This document shows, one piece after another, positions 57,973-64,000 of a DNA stretch of 64,000 nt. A model generated the notes under the pieces. The model was not told where the DNA came from, did not search any database, and saw only the letters and a list, made by a program, of their open reading frames with translations. This DNA is from Symsagittifera roscoffensis. Its lineage: Eukaryota > Xenacoelomorpha > Acoela > Convolutidae. Both the position numbers and the translations under genes were made by a program. The stretch covers positions 14,139,840 through 14,203,839 of the forward strand of contig NC_087070.1 of the NCBI RefSeq assembly GCF_963678635.1, in the 5' to 3' direction. The first letter of the stretch is position 1; each line of letters starts with the position of its first letter.

Positions 57973-59021
57973 ATGCTGAATATTAAATTCTGGTTTTTTT
58001 GTGCAATTTTTCTAATTTCCAAGGCTCAGATGGAAAATATAGAAAAAACCATTGTTCACTGGTGCTATCTAAGCTGCCATCAAAAGATATTATCATCGAA
58101 ATGTGGGATAAATGAGCGGAGAGCTACCACACTGACTCATCTTTTCCTTTTTGCGTTTTTACTGAACCAAAGTGGGGATGTTGAAAAAAACCCTGGTCCT
58201 ATTGAAACCATTGAAACAGTCTACGGCATCTGCTCAAAAAATTGTGCAAATCTTAAATTTGTTCATTTGAATTTTCAAAGTATTATTAGAAAACGGCTGC
58301 AATTGAAAAAAATTCTTGATGATATGGGCGAAAATACAATCATAGGAATTTCCGAAACGTGGCTTAAAAAAAAGATAGTGATAATTTATGGAATCTCCAC
58401 CCTAGAACGCATGCGATGTTCAGATATGATAGGCAATCAGCGGTAAAAAAGAAAGGCGGTGGCGTTTTGTTATATATACCACTCAAATTGGCTCCGAAAT
58501 TGAGGCCTGATTTAAATTTATTTGATAAAGAAAAATATGAGTCAGTGTGGGTTGAGTGCAAATCTACATTTAACATTTCCAGTAAAGAAAAAATGTTAGT
58601 TAATTTGTGTTATAATCCAAGCAGATCAAACTTTATTGATTTTTTGGAACAATTAACGCTTAACATAGATAATGCATTTTCAATTTCTAATAAAATTACG
58701 CTTCTGCGTGATTATAACATAAATTATCTGGTTAGCAAAGAAAAAGAAAATTTAGATTCTATAATTATTCCATATGGATTGAAGGTTTTTTGTCCAAACG
58801 ATGAGACCAGAATTAGTTCCTCAACTAAAACTCATATCGACTACATTATCAGTGACTATGAAACAAACGGCATTGAATTTTGTTTTGATAAACCTTATGA
58901 AACCGACCATTTTGCTTCCTTTATTTTGACGGACATGTGCCAGTCGGTCATGTCTAGGGGTTTGACCTTGAGAAATACGCAATTTTGGAGTGAAATTTTA
59001 ATTTTGCAAAATTCGAATTGA
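57973..59021 (+). pseudogene. 5' part of an APE-type LINE with an N-terminal 2A motif, frameshifted
   Basis: The first frame (57973-58446) starts with a hydrophobic leader (FWFFCAIFLIS) and a Cys-containing stretch. Then comes a second hydrophobic segment leading into LLNQSGDVEKNPGP, a canonical 2A ribosome-skipping sequence with the break expected between Gly75 and Pro76. After it, the start of an endonuclease/exonuclease/phosphatase domain is recognisable: LKFVHLNFQSI and IIGISETWL. At an eight-A run (58365-58372) the frame shifts. The domain continues in the frame ending at 59021: KKGGGVLLY, LLRDYNINYL (the usual GD-F-N is altered), THIDYIISD and ETDHFASF. No reverse transcriptase follows. 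2A motifs at this position are known in some APE-type LINEs of animals. The copy is not functional as it stands. Confidence 0.85.
58174..58200 (+). other. 2A ribosome-skipping motif (GDVEKNPGP)
   Basis: All positions of the D-x-E-x-N-P-G-P signature are present, preceded by LLNQS as in strong 2A peptides. It would release the upstream ~75-residue leader from the endonuclease polyprotein during translation without a protease. Confidence 0.9.
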
Positions 59022-59209
59022 GCATGTCATGCTCAATTTTCTCGAACCAACTGAAAATGAAAAAGTCAGAAATCAGAACACCCGAATTAACAATTGCGGG
59101 AAACTACTCAAGAAAAAGGCAGGAAATTGCTATTCGCAATTTCTCGATACGAAATATCAAGAGAGTAGAGCTGTCTTATCCCGAAAACAGGAGAAAACAA
59201 CATTGACTT

Positions 59210-62200
59210 GAGGAGGGATCACTATTCGAATGGAATAGTGTGGACCTTCAACGGAATAGAGGACTACTCGAGTGTCCTAATGGTCCAAACGAAAACTTCA
59301 ATTCTTGAGACAGAACTTACTTTCGTTATTGAAACTAATTGGCCTTAAAACTTATTTAGTTATATTAGTTAATTCTCAAGCTGCTCAGTTATAACTTACT
59401 CCTCATACTCAAGTGCGTCGATATGTAAGTTCCAATTTAAATTTCTCGAGTGCATTTTATGATAGTTATGTTGAGATAAGGCGAGTTTTAGGTTGATCCA
59501 TCTGAAATGGATCAAAGTTCCACTGTCCAATAAAAAGTGACTAAGCGGATTGTTCCGACCCGGTTTTTAACGGCGTTCATGTATTTTGGGTATCCCGAGA
59601 CCTAAGTATGGGGACGTTTTTATTTCTAGAGTGGGGGGGTATTTTGGTAGTGGCCTTTAAGCTGTAATGGGTTCCAGTCTCATGTCGCAAGCGAACCGAA
59701 TTGGCTCCGACCGTTCTTGAGGCGGAAAAACACAAGAGATAGTGTCCCTGACTCTTGAGCCAATGGTTATAGGGCCTATTTTTCTTAAGCCTCATATGTG
59801 ACTAAAGTAGGCGACTGTTACATAGTGTTTTTATGGCGCTCCTGGGTGTTTTTACGACATCATGACTACGGAGTCGAACCCACTTGACACAGCTCCGGGC
59901 TACATGCCCATTCTAGAGTACCGGTGGTACGGTTCAGCGGGAACGTGTAAACCTTCCGGTTGTACCGTGATAGCTTTTTAAGAAAACTCAAGAAAACTTC
60001 CTGGTACGCTCTCCGAACGAGGCTTAGCTAACCGAGTAAAGGGGGGCAACTAGGGGGACAAAAACACGAGCAAAAAAGGAAAACAAATAGGAACAAAAAC
60101 TATAAAACGAAAAAAGACAGTGACTTTGATACCAAATTAGTTGGATCGAACCTTTGTATTAATTAAATAGTATACACATACTGTTTTACAAGACCGATCG
60201 TTTCGATCAATCTAGCAATTTTTCGATCAACTAGCAGTGACCTTGGTAGGGTGCCCGAGTGGGGGGCGTTGTTAAGGGTTTTTAGATAGATTGCGACCCA
60301 ACCGGACCACTGGGAGACTTGACTGGAAAGGGTGACCAGTCGAGTGGGAAAGAGGTTCACAAGGATCGAAACGGACCACCAAGAGACTTGATTGGAAGAG
60401 GTGACCAGTCGAGTGGGAAAGTGGGTCTGCTGTCAAGGGCAGAACAGAGACAACCAGCACAGGGCCACTACAAGAGGACGCACAGGGGTGTTCTCAAGTC
60501 GGACAACGGGTATCGTTAGAATCCACATTACATTATAGGAAATAAGTGTAAAATTGGATAAGCGGAGTCCCATCGTTTTGAAACAGTTTTTACTCAAGCA
60601 GACCTGGAAACAGGTCTACGGTTTTCTCAAGAGAGGTTTAGCACCCGGCGCTTAAGGGATTTTTTGGCTTAAGAGGGGGGCTAAACAGGGGGGAGGTTAG
60701 CAGGGGGGCTGGTTAGGTTAGAGGTTGGCGGTTGTAAATTGTAAAAAGGGGGGAATTAGAGTAACTAGTTAATCGACATCGTTGATTTAGTTACATTAGC
60801 CATCAACACGCGTGGTAACAATAGGTGGACATCCAAAACTTATCTCGAGTTAAGATTGGTACGCTGGTTGGATCGGTAGGGGGGAACGGATATAGACAGT
60901 TTTCGTGACACCTCATAAGACAACTAGTGGGGGGAGGAAAACGCGTGGCAATTAGGTACCAGACATTTTTTTGAAAGAAGGTTGACATTTGTCTCCTTTG
61001 AATTTTAGGTGGGTCGATTACTCTGTTTTGTTATTTTTTCGGTACAGAATTTTATTTTTTCTATAGACATTGTTGCGTTTTGGGGAAGATTTGCGATTGG
61101 TTTTTAATACAAACAGGTGATCACAAGATACCTGCACACAAGTTGTGGCTCCCAATCGCTGGGAACATTCAAAAAGAGGTAACTAATAAAGGGGGGGGCC
61201 AGATTTGGCAACCAAGAGAGGGTTTTTGGAAAATTTTAACTGGAGCTTGAGTGGTGGTACAAGGTACAGACAACCAAGGAGTCCCTACAACAAAGAAGAA
61301 AGAAATCCTATATCCAGACACTCAGTAACGAGTCTTGGGACAGTACCGAACTAGTCTAGGGACATTGCAGTCTGGGGACAGTCTTGGAGTAACACAGTCT
61401 TGGGACAGTGCAACTTTGGGGCAGTCTTGGACCAGAGCAGTCTTGGTACGAAGCGGTCTTGGGACATTGGTCTTGGGACATTGGTCTTGGGACGTTAGTC
61501 TTGGGACATTAGTCTTGGGCCATTGGTCTTGGGACATTGGTCTTGGGACATTGGTCTTGGGACGTTAGTCTTGGGACATTAGTCTTGGGCCATTGGTCTT
61601 GGGACGTTAGTCTTGGGACATTGGTCTTGGGCTATTGGTCTTGGGACGTTAGTCTTGGGACGTTGGTCTTGGGCCATTAGTCTTGGGACGTTGGTCTTGG
61701 GCCATTGGTCTTGGGACATTAGTCTTGGGCCATTGGTCTTGGGACGTTAGTCTTGGGACGTTGGTCTTGGGCCATTGGTCTTGGGACATTAGTCTTGGGC
61801 CATTGGTCTTGGGACGTTAGTCTTGGGACATTGGTCTTGGGACGTTAGTCTTGGGACGTTGGTCTTGGGCCATTGGTCTTGGGACATTAGTCTTGGGCCA
61901 TTGGTCTTGGGACGTTAGTCTTGGGACATTGGTCTTGGGACGTTAGTCTTGGGACATTAGTCTTGGGCCATTGGTCTTGGGACGTTAGTCTTGGGACATT
62001 GGTCTTGGGACGTTAGTCTTGGGACGTTGGTCTTGGGACGTTAGCCTTGGGCCATTGGTCTTGGGACGCTGGTCTAAAGGTACCAACGAGAAGTACTGGG
62101 ACAACGCTGAACGGTCTTGGGACGGTAAAGAGAAAGTCTTGGAACAGCATTAGGAAGGGGGTACTACAAAAGTAATAGGTTAGGTTGAAGCACCAAGTAT

Positions 62201-62361
62201 AACAACACGTTCCCTATCCTAACCTAACACGAAAAGAGCTTACAAGAGTTCAAGAAAAATTGTTTTTAGCGAATTATTAATTTCTTTTTCCTTGGAGTTT
62301 TTAAACCTTAGAATAAAATTTTTGTAGATAATAATATTGTAAATAATAACAATTGTAAATA
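59210..62361 (+). mobile_element. Leader region of an LTR-type retrotransposon (5' boundary approximate)
   Basis: Around 59205-59215 the sequence changes from AT-rich LINE-like DNA to a region of ~45% GC with many G runs, which continues to the gag start. It contains no long plus-strand ORF. It includes a 69-bp duplication (60303 and 60372, CGGACCAC...GACTTGA...GGTGACCAGTCGAGTGGGAAA) and the 14-bp minisatellite at 61333-62120. I cannot delimit an LTR or primer-binding site because the 3' LTR lies outside the window. Confidence 0.45.
61333..62120. repeat. 14-bp minisatellite, ~44 regular copies plus degenerate edges
   Basis: The unit is TTRGTCTTGGGMCR and is regular from about 61455 to 62075. 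Variants (ACA, ACG, CCA endings; TTA or TTG starts) are not random: blocks of five to seven units recur in the same order, so there is higher-order structure. Edges decay into GTCTTGGGACAG-like words. It lies 290 bp upstream of the gag start. Confidence 0.9.
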
Positions 62362-64000
62362 ATGAGGCGGAGCAGGGTACCGGTAGCTGAAAAAAGATCG
62401 ACCGAAGCAAGGTATAGTTCGTCGCTACGCAAAGCAACACCAATGGGTCCGAAGATAACAAAGAAGAACTTTTCAGTTAACATGGTCAGCACAAGGAGTA
62501 CAGCGGAGAACAGGGCGAAAGAGGGCACGGAAAGGGAGAGAGTAGAACCCACCATCGAGATTGATCTAGAGACACCCGATCAAAGTGTGGATGAAACAGG
62601 GAAGATGGCGACAGAGTCAACTCCAATGCCCAATACAGAGGAACCGAACCAGAAACCCATAGAGTTCTCACCGATAGATGACGCGGAAGATGCAATAGGC
62701 AACATCGAAGAAACGGTGAAAGAAGACTCTCAAGTAAAGAGGACATCTTTTACGGAAAAATTGGGAATAATGTTCGGAATAAAAACGAGAGAAAACGTGA
62801 CTGAAGAGCCAAAAGCAGAAAGAGCACGAACATTTGGTACAGTGAGCACGAAAGCGACAGAAACCGGCCAGAATGAGGAACAAGCTAAAGCAGAGGCTAT
62901 GGCCGAAGAGAAACCCACGGCTGACCATGAAGAGACTACCATTGAGCTGGGCGATTTGTTGGCGAAATTAGATCAGATCGACAAAAGACTTAAGAACAGT
63001 GAAGAAGACAGAGAGGTGATAAAAAAGGAGATAAGATACAACAAGCACGAGTATCTAGACAGTTATTTTAACCTAGCTAAAGCAACAGAGGAGAGACTCA
63101 AGGAAATGTCAGACAAGGTAGAGGCCACCAATGAAGAACGAGAAAAGAACATCAAAACAGACATGCAACAGTTGAAGAACCGATATGATGATGTTAACAG
63201 CCAATTAGGGAGCCTGGAAAGGAGAATGGACACAATGAGCAAGAGTCAAGCAGAGAGTTCGTGTGCAATACAGGCGAAGTTGGATGCAATCTTGAGAGGT
63301 TCTACACCACAAGAGAGACCGGCAGCGGATCGTACGCAAGGCACCAGAGTTGATTTTGTAGAACCACAAAGAAACAAACGGCAATCGACACCGTTGCCCA
63401 TACCCAGGGATGCGATAAGCATAGCACCAACAGCTGCGAAAACAATAATGAAGAGTGGAACGTCGAACACGACGACTGGTCCGGGAGATTCAACAGCCAA
63501 CAGCAACTCAGGACCGGATGCTATGACATGGGCCAGCACTTGGGAGATGATGAACAGGACTCTAGAGGCCTTCGCCACGAGGAACACTGACTCGAGCGAC
63601 AGGAGAGAGGGAAAGTCAAGAAAAACATTCAAGAAGCCAAAAGAATTCAAAGATGACTCCGATGGATGCATTGACACTTGGGTGGAAGTGATGAGACTAC
63701 ATCTAGAGCAAGATAACTTGAGTGACGAAAGACAAGCGTGCACAGCCATACTCAGCAATTTAGAAGGCACTGCATTAAAGTGTGTGGTTGCAAAGAAAGA
63801 AGAAGAACGCGACACCGCGGACAAAATCTTTGAAATACTGTTGAACAGATTCGGCTCAGGCATGAAGGGTCATCAAGCGATGATGCGATTTGAAAAAAGG
63901 AGACAGAGGGACGACGAGTCAATAGATCGGTTCCTAGATGACCTCGAGAGCTTGAGAAGGAGGAGTGACCCAGAGGAGTCGACAAACAGACGGAACTTTA
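62362..64000 (+). CDS. Retrotransposon Gag polyprotein, open to the window edge
   Basis: From the ATG at 62362 the frame is open for 546 codons without a stop and runs off the window. Residues 1-190 are polar and rich in Glu, Lys and Thr. Residues ~194-310 (LLAKLDQIDKRLKNSEEDRE onward) have heptad-like charge and leucine spacing, a probable coiled coil. Residues ~427-535 form a retrotransposon capsid domain of the Ty3/Gypsy type: CIDTWVEVMRLHLEQ, LSDERQACTAILSNLEGTAL, ADKIFEILLNRFG, and FEKRRQRDDESIDRFLDDLE. Gag forms the particle that packages the element's RNA. A zinc knuckle and Pol would be expected beyond 64000. The intact frame in a region of decayed elements suggests a young insertion, seemingly into the LINE at 58-59.2 kb. 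Confidence 0.85.
   Translation, partial: MRRSRVPVAEKRSTEARYSSSLRKATPMGPKITKKNFSVNMVSTRSTAENRAKEGTERERVEPTIEIDLETPDQSVDETGKMATESTPMPNTEEPNQKPIEFSPIDDAEDAIGNIEETVKEDSQVKRTSFTEKLGIMFGIKTRENVTEEPKAERARTFGTVSTKATETGQNEEQAKAEAMAEEKPTADHEETTIELGDLLAKLDQIDKRLKNSEEDREVIKKEIRYNKHEYLDSYFNLAKATEERLKEMSDKVEATNEEREKNIKTDMQQLKNRYDDVNSQLGSLERRMDTMSKSQAESSCAIQAKLDAILRGSTPQERPAADRTQGTRVDFVEPQRNKRQSTPLPIPRDAISIAPTAAKTIMKSGTSNTTTGPGDSTANSNSGPDAMTWASTWEMMNRTLEAFATRNTDSSDRREGKSRKTFKKPKEFKDDSDGCIDTWVEVMRLHLEQDNLSDERQACTAILSNLEGTALKCVVAKKEEERDTADKIFEILLNRFGSGMKGHQAMMRFEKRRQRDDESIDRFLDDLESLRRRSDPEESTNRRNF

Noticed and set aside
59870-59900. Primer-binding site or tRNA gene around GGAGTCGAACCCACTTG
   Set aside because: The complement resembles a T-arm with box B, but no TGG start, acceptor stem or correctly spaced box A is present.
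61322-61568. ORFs on both strands in the 14-bp minisatellite (periodic SQDQCPKT- and LGHWSWD-like peptides)
   Set aside because: A 14-bp unit reads as a repeating peptide in any frame without stops. The periodicity follows from the repeat and is not coding evidence.
63246-63985. Minus-strand ORFs of up to 205 codons in the gag region
   Set aside because: They are antisense shadows of the 546-codon gag frame, whose capsid motifs are clear.

Overview
The window looks like AT-rich intergenic and intronic DNA from an animal nuclear genome. The evidence is spliced genes with GT-AG introns, a metazoan-type GPAT3/4 acyltransferase, a Tra2-type SR protein, and remnants of LINE, Ty3/Gypsy, BEL/Pao, SINE and MITE elements. 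I cannot place the phylum. True protein-coding content is small, and most of the 64 kb is repeats in various states of decay. There is one 200-base assembly gap (7836-8035).

Layout, left to right. 0-0.36 kb: partial Cys/His finger ORF. 0.36-3.6 kb: AT-rich DNA with no gene. 3.6-4.5 kb: tRNA-derived SINE, a possible last exon of a membrane protein, and a MITE fragment. 5.1-8.6 kb: LTR-like repeats flanking a decayed minus-strand interior, interrupted by the gap. 11.2-14.1 kb: a large minus-strand pseudogene-like coding region. 14-15.6 kb: tandem repeats. 17-18 kb and 26-27 kb: two C-rich cassettes embedded in TTATAATC-type repeats. 19.3-24.1 kb: decayed Gypsy gag-protease followed by a two-fold tandem duplication. 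28.5-29.7 kb: a dispersed element carrying about 18 copies of a 31-bp satellite; relatives lie at 32.5, 33.3 and 42.5 kb. 29.95-30.3 kb: a minus-strand exon of unknown identity. 34.7-35.9 kb: BEL/Pao integrase remnant. 36.2-37.3 kb: ~160-bp satellite.

38.6-41.0 kb holds the clearest host gene: a complete three-exon GPAT3/4-like glycerol-3-phosphate acyltransferase on the minus strand. 43-49 kb is mostly low-complexity and unique non-coding DNA with two related foldback MITEs. 49.4-50.1 kb is the RNase H and C-terminal Cys/His end of a LINE. 52.6-56.0 kb is a two-exon gene for a small two-pass membrane protein, whose intron contains a ~165-bp satellite and an intact MITE with a 9-bp target duplication. 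It converges on an intronless Tra2-like splicing-factor gene (56.5-57.1 kb, minus).

57.97-59.0 kb is the 5' part of an APE-type LINE whose first ORF carries a canonical 2A ribosome-skipping motif (GDVEKNPGP) behind a hydrophobic leader. From ~59.2 kb the composition changes, and the rest looks like the leader of an LTR retrotransposon: G-rich sequence, a ~44-copy 14-bp minisatellite with higher-order structure, then a 546-codon gag ORF open to the window edge.

The strongest candidates for something unusual are the 2A-bearing LINE, the satellite-carrying element family, the LTR hairpin with compensatory changes, the MITE families with 9-bp target duplications, and the minus-strand coding region whose later part (12.5-11.25 kb) stays in a single frame broken only by TAG/TGA codons.
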